Below are positions 1 through 8,236 of a DNA stretch of 64,000 bases, one piece after another; the stretch's first letter is position 1, and each line of letters opens with the position of its first letter. The stretch covers positions 8,618,001-8,682,000 of the forward strand of contig NZ_JACHMX010000001.1 in NCBI RefSeq assembly GCF_014205155.1. Reading direction: 5' to 3'. Below the pieces are notes generated by a model. That model worked only from the letters and a program-made list of their open reading frames with translations, did no database searches and was not told where the DNA came from. The translations under genes were made by a program, and so were the position numbers. Origin of the DNA: Amycolatopsis umgeniensis (GTDB lineage: Bacteria > Actinomycetota > Actinomycetes > Mycobacteriales > Pseudonocardiaceae).

Positions 1-1
1 G

Positions 2-586
2 CATCCGTACCCGGCGGCCCCGGACGACTGCTACGCCGTCGTCGAATGGCTCGCCGCGGGCGGTGCCGGGGACGCGGTGGACCCGGGGCGGATCGCGATC
101 GGCGGGGAGAGCGCCGGCGGCAATCTGTCCACGGTGGTCTCGATGATGTCCCGCGATCGCGGCGGTCCGCCGCTGGCCGCGCAGGTGCTGATCTGCCCGG
201 TCTACGGGCACCCGGACGACGGATTCCGGTCCTACACGGACTTCGCCGAGGGGTTCGGCATGACGGCCGGGGCGATGCGGTTCTTCTTCGATCAGTACGT
301 GTCGGATCCGGCGCAGCTGAACGATCCGTACCTGCTGCCGCTGCGGGCCTCGGACCTGACGGGGCTCCCGCCCGCGTTGGTGCTGACCGCCGAGTACGAC
401 GTCCTGCGGGATGAAGGGGAGGAGTTCGCGCGGCGCCTCACCGACGCGGGGGCGCGAGTGGAGATGACGCGCTATTCGGGGCAGATCCACGGTTTCTACG
501 GGCTGTACACGGATCTTCCCGCTTCGCCGCGCTCGCACGCGCATGTGGCGAGCTTCCTGACCCGGGTGTTCGACTCGCACGTTTAG
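2..586 (+). CDS. alpha/beta hydrolase (HSL-type esterase), 5' truncated
   Basis: The reading frame is open from base 2, so the N-terminal part, including the oxyanion-hole HGGG motif expected in this family, lies outside the window. The visible 194 residues hold a GESAG nucleophile elbow (Ser about residue 37 of the visible part), a C-terminal Asp in the segment AEYDVLRDEG and a His in QIHGFYGL. Together these form the Ser-Asp-His triad of hormone-sensitive-lipase-like carboxylesterases. It probably hydrolyses a carboxylic ester in the cytoplasm; substrate unknown. It converges on the TetR gene, with two strong hairpins between them. The family assignment is firm; whether it belongs to the amine locus to its right is not shown. 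Confidence 0.85.
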   Translation, partial: HPYPAAPDDCYAVVEWLAAGGAGDAVDPGRIAIGGESAGGNLSTVVSMMSRDRGGPPLAAQVLICPVYGHPDDGFRSYTDFAEGFGMTAGAMRFFFDQYVSDPAQLNDPYLLPLRASDLTGLPPALVLTAEYDVLRDEGEEFARRLTDAGARVEMTRYSGQIHGFYGLYTDLPASPRSHAHVASFLTRVFDSHV

Positions 587-612
587 TCCTCTGGATGCGT
601 TCCCTTCCTCGC

Positions 613-648
613 GATTAGGGCCGGAACTCGCGAGTTCCGGCCCTAATC
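613..648. repeat. 36-bp perfect palindrome
   Basis: Two 18-base arms meet without a loop at 630/631. A related half-arm (CACGCGAGTTCCG) follows directly. It lies just after the esterase stop between convergent genes, so it may act as a terminator or be a mobile-type intergenic repeat. Confidence 0.8.
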
Positions 649-732
649 ACGCGAGTTCCGTCCTGAATCACGCGAGTCGCGCCTGCGAGGTCGGCGACCG
701 CCGCGTTCAGTCCTCTGGATGCGGGTTGTTCG

Positions 733-780
733 CGCTACGCACTACCGCATTTAGAGGACGAAATGCGGTAGTGCGTAGCG
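733..780. terminator. bidirectional terminator-like hairpin
   Basis: Perfect 20-base arms (733-752 and 761-780) flank an 8-base loop. The right arm ends immediately before the TetR stop codon at 781. It lies between the convergent esterase and TetR genes, which fits a bidirectional terminator. There is no U-tract, which is usual in actinomycetes. Confidence 0.75.
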
Positions 781-1368
781 TCAGGGGCGGGTGAGGCGCG
801 CGAAGAACGACTCGAGGTGCTGTTGCTGCAAAGCGATCGTCGAGAATTCCCCGGCGACCAGGCTCATCACGTTCGCCCCGGCGTTGATCAGGACGACCTC
901 GTCGACCAGCTGCTCGTCGGGGGTTTCGGTGACGATGTCGCCGTCCTCCCGGCCCTCGGTGAGGTACCGGTGCAGCAGGCCCCGCCACGAGCGGATGTGC
1001 TCGAGGTACTTGTCCTGCAGTTTCGGGTTCGTCAGCGAGAGCTGCCAGAAGGTGAGTAGGACACGCCCCGCGGCGATGCGGTCCTCGTCGATCGGCATCG
1101 ACGAGACGCACAGCTCGCGGAGCGCGACCAGCCCGCGCAGCTCGTCCAGCTCCACGTACTCGCGCATCATGCCGAGCGCGCGCTCGTAGGTGGCCTGGAT
1201 GATGTCTTCCTTGCTGGGGAAGTACAGCTTGAGCGCACCGTTGGCGAAGCCGGCCGCGGCCGCGATCTCGCGCATGGTGGCGGCCTCGATCCCGCCCTGG
1301 GTGATCAAATCCCAGGTGACGTCGACGATATGACTTCGCCGTTCGTCGTGGTCGATGATCTTCGGCAT
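781..1368 (-). CDS. TetR/AcrR family transcriptional regulator
   Basis: A 195-residue protein of typical TetR length. The N-terminal helix-turn-helix (about residues 10-55) contains the recognisable stretch MREIAAAAGFANGALKLYF, followed by a helical ligand-binding domain. I chose the ATG at 1368 because GGAGG lies at 1376-1380; the frame stays open upstream but that part is antisense to the amidohydrolase gene. A hyphenated palindrome at 1382-1403 sits directly upstream and is a likely autoregulatory operator. The gene follows the amine oxidase-moaF-amidohydrolase operon in the same direction, separated by 41 bases, so it may regulate that operon. Ligand unknown. Confidence 0.9.
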   Translation of the reverse strand: MPKIIDHDERRSHIVDVTWDLITQGGIEAATMREIAAAAGFANGALKLYFPSKEDIIQATYERALGMMREYVELDELRGLVALRELCVSSMPIDEDRIAAGRVLLTFWQLSLTNPKLQDKYLEHIRSWRGLLHRYLTEGREDGDIVTETPDEQLVDEVVLINAGANVMSLVAGEFSTIALQQQHLESFFARLTRP

Positions 1369-1381
1369 CGGCAGACCTCCC

Positions 1382-1403
1382 ACACTGGTTCTTCTACCAG
1401 TGT
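1382..1403. promoter_or_regulatory. candidate TetR operator
   Basis: ACACTGGT (1382-1389) and ACCAGTGT (1396-1403) form a perfect inverted repeat with a 6-base spacer. It lies between the amidohydrolase stop and the ribosome binding site of the TetR gene, the usual place for an autoregulatory TetR operator. Function is inferred from position and symmetry. Confidence 0.6.
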
Positions 1404-1409
1404 AGGAGA

Positions 1410-3044
1410 TCAGACGCGGTGATACACGCGGTGCCCGGCGAACCACGTTTGTGTCACCTTTGTCTTGACGAGCGCGGACGGATCGGTTCGGAACGGATCG
1501 CGGTCCAGAACGACGAAATCGGCCGACTTTCCCGGGGCCAGTGAGCCCGTGACTTCGCCGAGTCCCATCGCGCGGGCGGCGGCGAGGGTGAAGACCTCGA
1601 TCGCCTCGGCCAGGGTGATCGCCTGCTCCGGCCACAGCGCTCCGGGGAACGTGCCGGTCGGGTCCTGGCGGGTCACCAGGCCGTGGATGCCCTCCCACGC
1701 GTTCGGGGACTCGCTGACGGGCCAGTCCGAACCGCCCGCGACCAGCGCGCCCTCGTCCAGGAGCGACCGGTTCGGCTGCATCCGCCCCGCGCGCTCGCCG
1801 GGCAGGACCTCGGCGATGGCCGCCGGGATGACCCCGGGGACCCACAAGAACGGCGAGATGTCCGCGGCGACACCCAGCGCGGCGAAGCGCGGGAGGTCGT
1901 CGGGGTGGACGAACTGGCCGTGCGCGACCTGGAAACGCGCCTCGGCGAAGCCCTCGGCGCGCACCTTCTCGACCGCGTCCAGCGTCGCGCGCACCGACGC
2001 GTCCCCGGTGCAGTGGACCTTGGCCGAGAGCCCCGCCGCGGCCGCGGTGCGCAGCCAGCCCACGAGTTCGTCACCCGGCATGGTGGTGGCGCCGTGGTGA
2101 CAGGCGCCGTGCGCGGCGTCCGGCAGGTACGGCTCCAGGAAGGCGGCGGTGCGGGTCGGCGGGACGCCGTCGAGGAAGATCTTCACGAAGTCCGGCCGGT
2201 GGTGCTCGCTGCGGTACTGCCCGGCGACCTCCAGCAGCGGCGCGCCGATCGGGTCGAAACCGAAGATCGGGTCGTTGATCAGCAGTGAAGACACGACCCA
2301 CGCGTGCAGTTCGCCCGCGTCGTCGAGGGACTTCAACGCGCCCAGGATGTCCGCGGAGACGCCGGCGTCCTGGAACGCGGTGACCCCGTACGAATGCAGG
2401 GTGCCGATCCCGTGCCGTGACGCCGCGACGTGCTGATCCGCGGTGAGCGTCCGCGTCTCGCTGAGCGCCCGTTCGACGGCGACCCCCGCCGCCTCGAGCA
2501 GGATTCCGACGGGCTCGCCGGTCGCCGGATCGCGGACGATCTCCCCGCCCACCGGATCGGGCGTCGAGGTGGTGACGCCCGCCAGCTTCAGCGCGCGGCT
2601 GCTCACCCAGCGGTTGTGCCTGCTGTCGTCCGAGAGCATGACCGGGCGCCCGCCCGCGGCCTCGTCGAGCGCGAGCCGGGCCGAAGCCTGCGAAAGGGTG
2701 CTGACCAGCGTGGACGCCCAGGCGCCGCCGACCACCCACTCGTCCGGTCCGAGCCCGGCCGCCCGCGTGCGGACCGCCGCGAGGATGTCGTCGAGGCCCG
2801 CGTCGAGGCCGAAATTCAGTTCGAAGAGGGCCGCGCGTCCGGCGAGGGCGTGATGGTTGTGCACGTCGACCAGGCCGGGCATCACGAACGCGCCGTCGAG
2901 GTCGACGACCTCGGTGCTCGGTCCGCGTTCGATGTCCTCCAGGGACAGCACCCGGCCGTCCTTGATCGCCAGTGAGGACGCCCAAGGCCGGGCACCGTCC
3001 ACTGTGTACACCGTGGCGTTGGTGAGGATGAGGTCGGCGGTCAA
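1410..3044 (-). CDS. metal-dependent amidohydrolase (Amidohydrolase_3, YtcJ-like)
   Basis: A 544-residue cytoplasmic amidohydrolase. The N-terminal beta-sandwich leads into PGLVDVHNHH, where His62 and His64 would bind the first metal. A C-terminal GGSDWPV segment carries the usual metal-binding Asp, and the end TGSLAPGKSADFVVLDRDP is a family hallmark. Such enzymes hydrolyse amides or carbamates or act on N-acyl compounds; the substrate is not predictable. The start is a TTG at 3044, three bases after the stop of the moaF-like gene, with GGAG upstream, indicating a translationally linked operon. Its position after an amine oxidase suggests a role in freeing or processing the amine substrate, which is inference. 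Confidence 0.85.
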   Translation of the reverse strand: MTADLILTNATVYTVDGARPWASSLAIKDGRVLSLEDIERGPSTEVVDLDGAFVMPGLVDVHNHHALAGRAALFELNFGLDAGLDDILAAVRTRAAGLGPDEWVVGGAWASTLVSTLSQASARLALDEAAGGRPVMLSDDSRHNRWVSSRALKLAGVTTSTPDPVGGEIVRDPATGEPVGILLEAAGVAVERALSETRTLTADQHVAASRHGIGTLHSYGVTAFQDAGVSADILGALKSLDDAGELHAWVVSSLLINDPIFGFDPIGAPLLEVAGQYRSEHHRPDFVKIFLDGVPPTRTAAFLEPYLPDAAHGACHHGATTMPGDELVGWLRTAAAAGLSAKVHCTGDASVRATLDAVEKVRAEGFAEARFQVAHGQFVHPDDLPRFAALGVAADISPFLWVPGVIPAAIAEVLPGERAGRMQPNRSLLDEGALVAGGSDWPVSESPNAWEGIHGLVTRQDPTGTFPGALWPEQAITLAEAIEVFTLAAARAMGLGEVTGSLAPGKSADFVVLDRDPFRTDPSALVKTKVTQTWFAGHRVYHRV

Positions 3045-3047
3045 GGC

Positions 3048-3839
3048 TCAGCTCCCGGCGGGGTCGTAAGCCTCGGGGTGCACGGTGGTGCTCAGGAGCT
3101 TGCCGTGCGCGCCGAAGGTGAAGTGGGTCGGGGTGCTGCCGGTGGCGTCCAGTCCGAAAAGGACACCGTGCGAGCGCAGCCGCTTCGCGTCACGGTGGTC
3201 GGCGACGGTCACCGACGCGCACGGGATCACCTTCTCCCGCCAGGCGAAGACGTAGATGCCCGGCCGCAGTTCGTAAACCGAGTTCTCGTCGGTGTCGGCG
3301 AGCCCGCGCTCCGGTCCGGCCAGGCACTGCCACGTGTACCAGTGCGGGCTGAGATACACGTGCTCGTAGGCGTGCTCGGTGCTGTACACCCACAACACCC
3401 GGCGCCCGACCAGCGACGTGGTCGGCGCGAGCGACTCACCGCTGGGCTCGATGCCGCCGATCGTGGCGGCCAGGAAGGTCTGCGTGACCCGGGGCGCGGT
3501 GTCGCCGATCTTGCTCAGCACGAGGAGCGCGCGGCCTCGGCGCAGGTCGAGCAGCAGGGTGAAGGCCTCTTCCTGCCGGGCCCGCGGATGGAACTGGACG
3601 TAGTACAGATCGTCGTCGACCAGGAACGTCTCGCAGCGGTCGGTGCCCGTGCCGTGGTAGGTCCACTCGATCCGGGTGCCGGAGAAGCCCGCGGTGAACG
3701 TGGTGCCGTCTTCGCAGGTGAGCTCGAAGGTGCGGCCGTGCAGGTCGCCGACCGTGGGAGCCTTGTTCGCGTCGAAACCGGGGGCGAGGCCGTCGAGCGG
3801 CAGCCAGGTGGACGTGTCGGACAGGGTCAGTTCGGGCAT
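3048..3839 (-). CDS. MoaF-family protein (copy 1)
   Basis: A 263-residue protein with the MoaF N-terminal and C-terminal lipocalin-like halves. The diagnostic central segment YSTEHAYEHVYLSPHWYTWQ is visible. MoaF was named from the Klebsiella tyramine-oxidase (maoA) region; its biochemical role is poorly defined despite the molybdenum-cofactor label. The gene starts 10 bases after the copper amine oxidase stop and ends 3 bases before the amidohydrolase start, so all three form one operon. A second MoaF-like gene at 12373-13140 shares the central motif. The pairing with an amine oxidase supports the family call strongly; molecular function remains open. Confidence 0.85.
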   Translation of the reverse strand: MPELTLSDTSTWLPLDGLAPGFDANKAPTVGDLHGRTFELTCEDGTTFTAGFSGTRIEWTYHGTGTDRCETFLVDDDLYYVQFHPRARQEEAFTLLLDLRRGRALLVLSKIGDTAPRVTQTFLAATIGGIEPSGESLAPTTSLVGRRVLWVYSTEHAYEHVYLSPHWYTWQCLAGPERGLADTDENSVYELRPGIYVFAWREKVIPCASVTVADHRDAKRLRSHGVLFGLDATGSTPTHFTFGAHGKLLSTTVHPEAYDPAGS

Positions 3840-3849
3840 CGCAGGAGTC

Positions 3850-5715
3850 CTAGTGCTCGTGGGCGGAACAGTGATCATCGGCAGCGCCGGAAGGCAGGTC
3901 GAGGGCCGGATTGCGATCCAAGAAGCCATAGGGGCGCAGGGTGAAACCGGAGTAGTCGACCGGCATGACCGGCCAGTCCTCCGGACGCGGGATGTGGGTC
4001 GGGCCGAACACGTGCCACAGCACGAGATCGGTTTCGGTGAGGTCCCGGTCGGCGGCGGTCCAGGCGGGCAGGCCCGCCCCGCCCGGATGCGCGTTCGGCC
4101 GTTCACCCGCCGGATAGCGTTCGTCCGCGCGGTACGGCGTCGCCCACAGATGACGGGTGGCGAACGTCGCCCGCTGGTGGACGGTCGATTCCGGCTGCGC
4201 CATCAGGGTCGCGGACGGCCGGGGCACGAGCTGGTACGCCGTGGGCGTGCCCAGCCGGTTGGTCCGCTCCGCGCTGCGGATCTCCCAGACGCGGGCCTTG
4301 GCCGGATCCGCGTGCCGCTGGGCTTCCTGTTCGGTCCGCAGCGGGGTTTCCTTCCAGGTGAAGGCGTTCCCGTACGGATTCTGCTCGCCCATCGGCACCC
4401 GCTCGACGTCGATCTCGACGAGCGAGTTGCGTTCGCCGTCGATCGCCACGTCCAGCCGCGCGCAGAACAGGTGCTGGTGCACCGGCGCGAACAGGCCCGG
4501 CGCGATCTCGTTGGCGTGCGGGTGTTTCGTGCCGGAGTGCGCGGCGCCGGCGAACACGATCCCGGTGGCCTTCGCCTCCAGTTCCACGGTGCCGTCGAGG
4601 TAGAGGTACCAGAAGAACCCGTAGTCGTAGTTGCCGATGGTGGAGATGGACGAGATCACCAGCCGCCGCGAGCGGCGGACCTCGGCGCGGCCGTCGAGAT
4701 CCGTGTGCTTCCACAGGATCCCGTAGTCCTCCTCGTGCATGCAGATCGCGCGCGGGATCTCGACCGGATGGCCGTGGTCGTCGGCGACGAACGCGGGGAA
4801 GTAGTGGATGACGCCGAGGCAGTCGCAGCCCAGCCGCAGGTCGTTGGCGTTCTTGCCGAGGAGGTACTCGCCCGCGTCGAAGTAGCTGATCCAGAACCGG
4901 CCGGGCGCGGTGTCGCCGTAAGGCACCACCATCTCCGGTACCGACGCGCGATGCAGCACCGACCGGTCCTGAAAACCGATCTGGTGCAGCGTCAGTCCTT
5001 CGCGGGCGTTGAAGCCGACGCGGAGTTTCCAGCCTTCCCAGGTGACCTCGTTGCCGTCGACGGTGAAACTCGGCCCCTCGGGCTGAGTGATCTCGATCGG
5101 CTTGAGCGTGGTGCGGGCCGGGACGCCGTCGTAGCGGCCGTGCTCCGGCGGGACGGGCACGTCGCCTTCGTCCTCGACCCGGAGGACCCGCTGTTCGGTC
5201 AGGTTGATGTGCACGATCAGGCCCTCGACAGGATGCGCCCACGGGCTGTCGGACTCGTCGTCGCGCAGGAATGTCAGCGAACGGATGACCCGGCCGGTCT
5301 CGTCGGGCCTGCCGAAGAAACCGGGCGCGAGGGGAGCGCAGAAGGCGTGCTCGATCCGGTCGGCGAGTCCGCGTCGTTCCATCGCGGCCCGCCATTCCGG
5401 TGACGCCTTGGTGATCGACGCGGCGAGGTCGTACTCCTCGAACAGGTACGCGGGCTGTCCGTCGCCGCAGTCCTCGGAAGAGACCAGCGCGCTCTTGGTC
5501 AGCGAGACGACGGCGTCGCGGGCCTGTCCGGTCGCGGTGTCCAGCAACGTGTACTGAACCCGCCGGTCAGGGGCGACATCGGCCTTGTCCGGTTCCACCG
5601 GCAGCACCGCCGGGAATCGCGTGGTCGCGGTGAGCAGGCCTTCGGCGGCCAGGATCTCGCGGCCTGCGATGAGTTCGTCGGCGGTCAGCGGGTCGAGTGG
5701 ATGCGGCCTGGTCAT
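3850..5715 (-). CDS. copper-containing primary amine oxidase
   Basis: A 621-residue protein close to the usual size of bacterial copper amine oxidases, which convert primary amines to aldehydes with release of ammonia and hydrogen peroxide. The topaquinone motif N-Y-D-Y is at residues 362-365, making Tyr363 the cofactor precursor. Asp280 in YFDAGEYLLG fits the catalytic base, His413 and His415 (HQH) and His522 (ATRHLWATPY) fit the three copper ligands. No signal peptide is seen, so the enzyme is probably cytoplasmic. It is first in an operon with moaF and the amidohydrolase, and diverges from two dehydrogenase genes. Tyramine or another aromatic amine is plausible but unproven. Confidence 0.95.
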   Translation of the reverse strand: MTRPHPLDPLTADELIAGREILAAEGLLTATTRFPAVLPVEPDKADVAPDRRVQYTLLDTATGQARDAVVSLTKSALVSSEDCGDGQPAYLFEEYDLAASITKASPEWRAAMERRGLADRIEHAFCAPLAPGFFGRPDETGRVIRSLTFLRDDESDSPWAHPVEGLIVHINLTEQRVLRVEDEGDVPVPPEHGRYDGVPARTTLKPIEITQPEGPSFTVDGNEVTWEGWKLRVGFNAREGLTLHQIGFQDRSVLHRASVPEMVVPYGDTAPGRFWISYFDAGEYLLGKNANDLRLGCDCLGVIHYFPAFVADDHGHPVEIPRAICMHEEDYGILWKHTDLDGRAEVRRSRRLVISSISTIGNYDYGFFWYLYLDGTVELEAKATGIVFAGAAHSGTKHPHANEIAPGLFAPVHQHLFCARLDVAIDGERNSLVEIDVERVPMGEQNPYGNAFTWKETPLRTEQEAQRHADPAKARVWEIRSAERTNRLGTPTAYQLVPRPSATLMAQPESTVHQRATFATRHLWATPYRADERYPAGERPNAHPGGAGLPAWTAADRDLTETDLVLWHVFGPTHIPRPEDWPVMPVDYSGFTLRPYGFLDRNPALDLPSGAADDHCSAHEH

Positions 5716-5787
5716 GCTTCGCAGTCTTACCGGTTCGCCCCCGGGTGAAAAGGCCGTCATGCGGCTGTCGACAAGAAGGATGCACTG

Positions 5788-6549
5788 ATGGCCAACCGCC
5801 GTGAAAGGTCCGGACCGCAGGATGGCGCCATGCGACTGGATCTCGCGGGCAAGGCCGTGCTGGTGACCGGCGCGGCGTCCGGTATCGGCCTTGCCTGCGT
5901 CCAAGCGTTCCTGGCCGAAGGCGCGCGGGTCGGCGCCCTCGACCGGGCACCCGTACCCACACTGGCCGACGGTCTGCTGGCGGTCCACGCGGACGTGACC
6001 GACGAGGGGTCGGTGGCCGCCGCGATCGACGCCGTGGCCGCCCGGTTCGGCGGGATCGACGTCGTCGTCGGCTGCGCCGGGATCTCCGGTCCGGTGGGGA
6101 CACCGGTCGCCGAAACCTCGGCGGCGGATTTCGCCGAACTGATGGCCGTCAACGTCACCGGCCAGTTCTTGCTGGTCAAACACGCCGCGCCGTGGCTCAC
6201 CGCGTCGAACGGCTCGGTCGTCCTGCTGGCCAGCGACTCGGCGTTCACCAGCGCGCCCGGAATGGTGCCCTACTGCGCCTCGAAAGGCGCCGTGGTCGCG
6301 ATGACCAGGGCGCTCGCCGTCGATCTTCCCGGAGTCCGGGTGAACTGCGTGTGCCCGTCGGTGGTCGACACCCCGATGGCGCGCGGCGATCTCGGCGAAG
6401 TGCTCGACGATCCCGCTTTCCCGGTGCAGGCTCCTGAGGAAGTCGCCTGGCAGGTGCTGCACCTCGCGTCCGCGCGTTCGCGGACGGTCAACGGCCAGGC
6501 CGTGCTCGCCGACTTCGGCGTCTCGGCCCGCTCCGGTTTCCCCGCTTAG
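5788..6549 (+). CDS. short-chain dehydrogenase/reductase
   Basis: A 253-residue classical SDR. The NAD(P)-binding motif TGAASGIG, the active-site Ser in LLASDSAF and the YCASK catalytic pair are all present, so it should be active as an NAD(P)-dependent alcohol dehydrogenase or ketoreductase. I prefer the ATG at 5788, preceded by AGAAGGA at 5773-5779; an internal ATG at 5830 aligns better with the family start but has a weak ribosome binding site. It diverges from the amine oxidase gene with a 72-base shared promoter region and precedes a second SDR by 15 bases. The pair may oxidise or reduce carbonyl products of amine oxidation, which is inference. Confidence 0.9.
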   Translation: MANRRERSGPQDGAMRLDLAGKAVLVTGAASGIGLACVQAFLAEGARVGALDRAPVPTLADGLLAVHADVTDEGSVAAAIDAVAARFGGIDVVVGCAGISGPVGTPVAETSAADFAELMAVNVTGQFLLVKHAAPWLTASNGSVVLLASDSAFTSAPGMVPYCASKGAVVAMTRALAVDLPGVRVNCVCPSVVDTPMARGDLGEVLDDPAFPVQAPEEVAWQVLHLASARSRTVNGQAVLADFGVSARSGFPA

Positions 6550-6564
6550 AAAGGACTCACGCAA

Positions 6565-7362
6565 GTGAAGAAGGTTGTCGCGATCACGGGTGGCGGTACC
6601 GGTATCGGTGCGGCGGTCGCCCGCCGGTACGCCGACGAGGGCGCCCAGGTGGTGGTGCTCGGACGGCGGCTCGAACCGCTGGAGAAGGTGGCCGCCGAAA
6701 CCGGCGCGCACGTCATCACGTGCGACGCCAGCGAACGCGAAGCCGCCGAGAACGCCGTGGCGGAGATCGTCGGCGAATTCGGCAGGCTGGACGTCGTGGT
6801 GGCCAACGCCGGCGGGCACGGCCTGTCCTCGGTGGTCGACACCGGTGACGAGGAATGGGAACTGGCCCTGCGCTCGAACCTGTCCAGCGCCTTCGTGTTC
6901 TGCCGGGCGACGCTGCCGTCGCTGGTCGAAACCGGTGGCCAGGTGGTCATCGTGTCGTCGCTGGCCGGGCTGTTCGCCGGGCCGAACGTCGCCGGCTATA
7001 CCGTCGCCAAACACGCCCTGATCGGGCTGACCCGCTCCATCGCCCGCGACTACGGACCGAAGGGCGTCCGCGCGAACGCCGTGTGCCCCGGCTGGGTGCG
7101 CACCCCGATGGCGGACGGCGAGATGGACCAGTTCGCCGAGGCCGCGGGCTTCGACGGCGGTCACGCCGAGGGCTACCGCCGCGTCACCGCCGAGGTCCCG
7201 CTGCGCCGTCCCGCCGAGCCCGAGGAGATCGCGTCGATCGTGCGGTTCCTGGGCTCTTCGGAGTCTTCGTACATCACCGGCGCGGTGATCGTGGCCGACG
7301 GTGGCGCGCACGCCGTCGACCTGCCGACACTGGCCTTCGAACGGGCGGGCATGGGTTCGTAG
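6565..7362 (+). CDS. short-chain dehydrogenase/reductase
   Basis: A 265-residue classical SDR with TGGGTGIG for cofactor binding, NAGGHG, the active-site Ser in VIVSSLAG and the catalytic YTVAK. The extended GEMDQFAEAAG insertion before the C-terminus resembles the substrate-loop of 3-oxoacyl-ACP or 3-hydroxyacyl-type reductases, but the substrate is unknown. The GTG start at 6565 has AAAGGACT upstream. It is cotranscribed with the preceding SDR and followed by a long hairpin that probably ends the transcript. Confidence 0.9.
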   Translation: MKKVVAITGGGTGIGAAVARRYADEGAQVVVLGRRLEPLEKVAAETGAHVITCDASEREAAENAVAEIVGEFGRLDVVVANAGGHGLSSVVDTGDEEWELALRSNLSSAFVFCRATLPSLVETGGQVVIVSSLAGLFAGPNVAGYTVAKHALIGLTRSIARDYGPKGVRANAVCPGWVRTPMADGEMDQFAEAAGFDGGHAEGYRRVTAEVPLRRPAEPEEIASIVRFLGSSESSYITGAVIVADGGAHAVDLPTLAFERAGMGS

Positions 7363-7364
7363 GG

Positions 7365-7425
7365 ATAGCGCGTGAAGGCCCCCTTCCCTCGGCTCAGTCG
7401 AGGGAAGGGGGCCTTCACGCGCTAT
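7365..7425. terminator. terminator hairpin of the GTGAAGG repeat family
   Basis: Perfect 27-base arms (7365-7391 and 7399-7425) flank a 7-base loop, starting two bases after the SDR stop. The stem contains the GTGAAGG...CCTTCAC theme also seen at 21263, 35051 and 41888. Position between convergent genes supports a bidirectional terminator. Confidence 0.8.
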
Positions 7426-7460
7426 GCCGAGGTGACCTAGCCGGGTACGGAGGGCCAGGC

Positions 7461-7517
7461 GTGTCGCGAAAGCCACTTTCGGGACATCAGACGTCCCGAA
7501 AGTGGCTTTCGCGACAC
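7461..7517. repeat. GTGTCGCGAAAGCC palindromic repeat, copy 1
   Basis: Perfect 25-base arms (7461-7485 and 7493-7517) surround the 7-base centre ATCAGAC. The same element recurs at 15875 and 28323, and a decayed half at 47889. All copies are intergenic. The element is a dispersed palindromic family of unknown function. Confidence 0.9.
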
Positions 7518-7540
7518 GGCCGGCGCGGGCATCGCGCGCC

Positions 7541-8236
7541 TCAGGACTCGCCGAGGTAGGCCGCGTGCAGGGTGCTGGGCGAGTTCAGCAGGTCCTGCGC
7601 GGAACCCGCATAGGTGACGCGCCCCGAAGAGACCACCAGCGCATCACTCGCGACCCCGAGGGCGAGGTGCGTGAACTGCTCGACGAGCAGGATCGCCGCG
7701 CCTTCCTCCGCGAACCGGGTCACCATCGGCAGCAGCCGCGTGAACACCACCGGCGCCAGTCCCAGCGACATCTCGTCGATGAGCAGGAACGACGGCCGCG
7801 CGGCGAACGCGCGCGCCAGCACCACCATCTGCTGTTCGCCCCCGCTGAGCAGTGCCGCCGGGGAGTCCCGGCGTTTCTCCAGCTCGGGGAACAGTTCGAA
7901 CAGCTCGTCGGCCCGCGCGCGGGTGCGCGCGGTGAGCATGAGGTTCTCCAGCACGGTCAGGCCGCCGAACACCGCGCGACCCTGTTCGATATGCGCCAGA
8001 CCCCGCCGCGCGCGGGTGACCCTCGACTGTTTCGTGATCTCGTCCGGTCCGATGTGGACGGTTCCGGAGGAGGCGGGCACGACGCCGGAGACGGCCTCGA
8101 GCAGGCTGGTCTTCCCGGCGCCGTTCGGCCCGACGAGCGCGGTGATCCGGCCCGGTTCCAGCGTCAAGTCGACGCCGGAGATCACCGGGCCCGCCCCGCG
8201 GGTGACCGTCAGCCCCGCTATCCGCAATGCGTTCAC
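7541..8236 (-). CDS. livF: branched-chain-type ABC transporter ATPase (LivF-like)
   Basis: A 231-residue ABC ATPase with Walker A GPNGAGKTS, signature LLSGGEQQMVVLARA and Walker B FLLIDEMSLGLAP. The last phrase is typical of LivF in the hydrophobic/branched-chain amino acid transporter family. It would energise import together with the fused permease-ATPase upstream. The GTG start at 8236 overlaps the stop of that gene as GTGA. It is the last gene of a seven-gene operon running from the AraC regulator. The gene symbol reflects subfamily, not proven leucine specificity. Confidence 0.9.
   Translation of the reverse strand: MNALRIAGLTVTRGAGPVISGVDLTLEPGRITALVGPNGAGKTSLLEAVSGVVPASSGTVHIGPDEITKQSRVTRARRGLAHIEQGRAVFGGLTVLENLMLTARTRARADELFELFPELEKRRDSPAALLSGGEQQMVVLARAFAARPSFLLIDEMSLGLAPVVFTRLLPMVTRFAEEGAAILLVEQFTHLALGVASDALVVSSGRVTYAGSAQDLLNSPSTLHAAYLGES

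Noticed and set aside
3048..3839. MoaF as evidence for molybdenum cofactor synthesis
   Set aside because: No other moa, mog or molybdoenzyme gene is nearby; the context is copper amine oxidase, as in the original MoaF description.
3676..5403. 575-codon open frame on the plus strand
   Set aside because: Antisense to the copper amine oxidase, whose motifs are intact.
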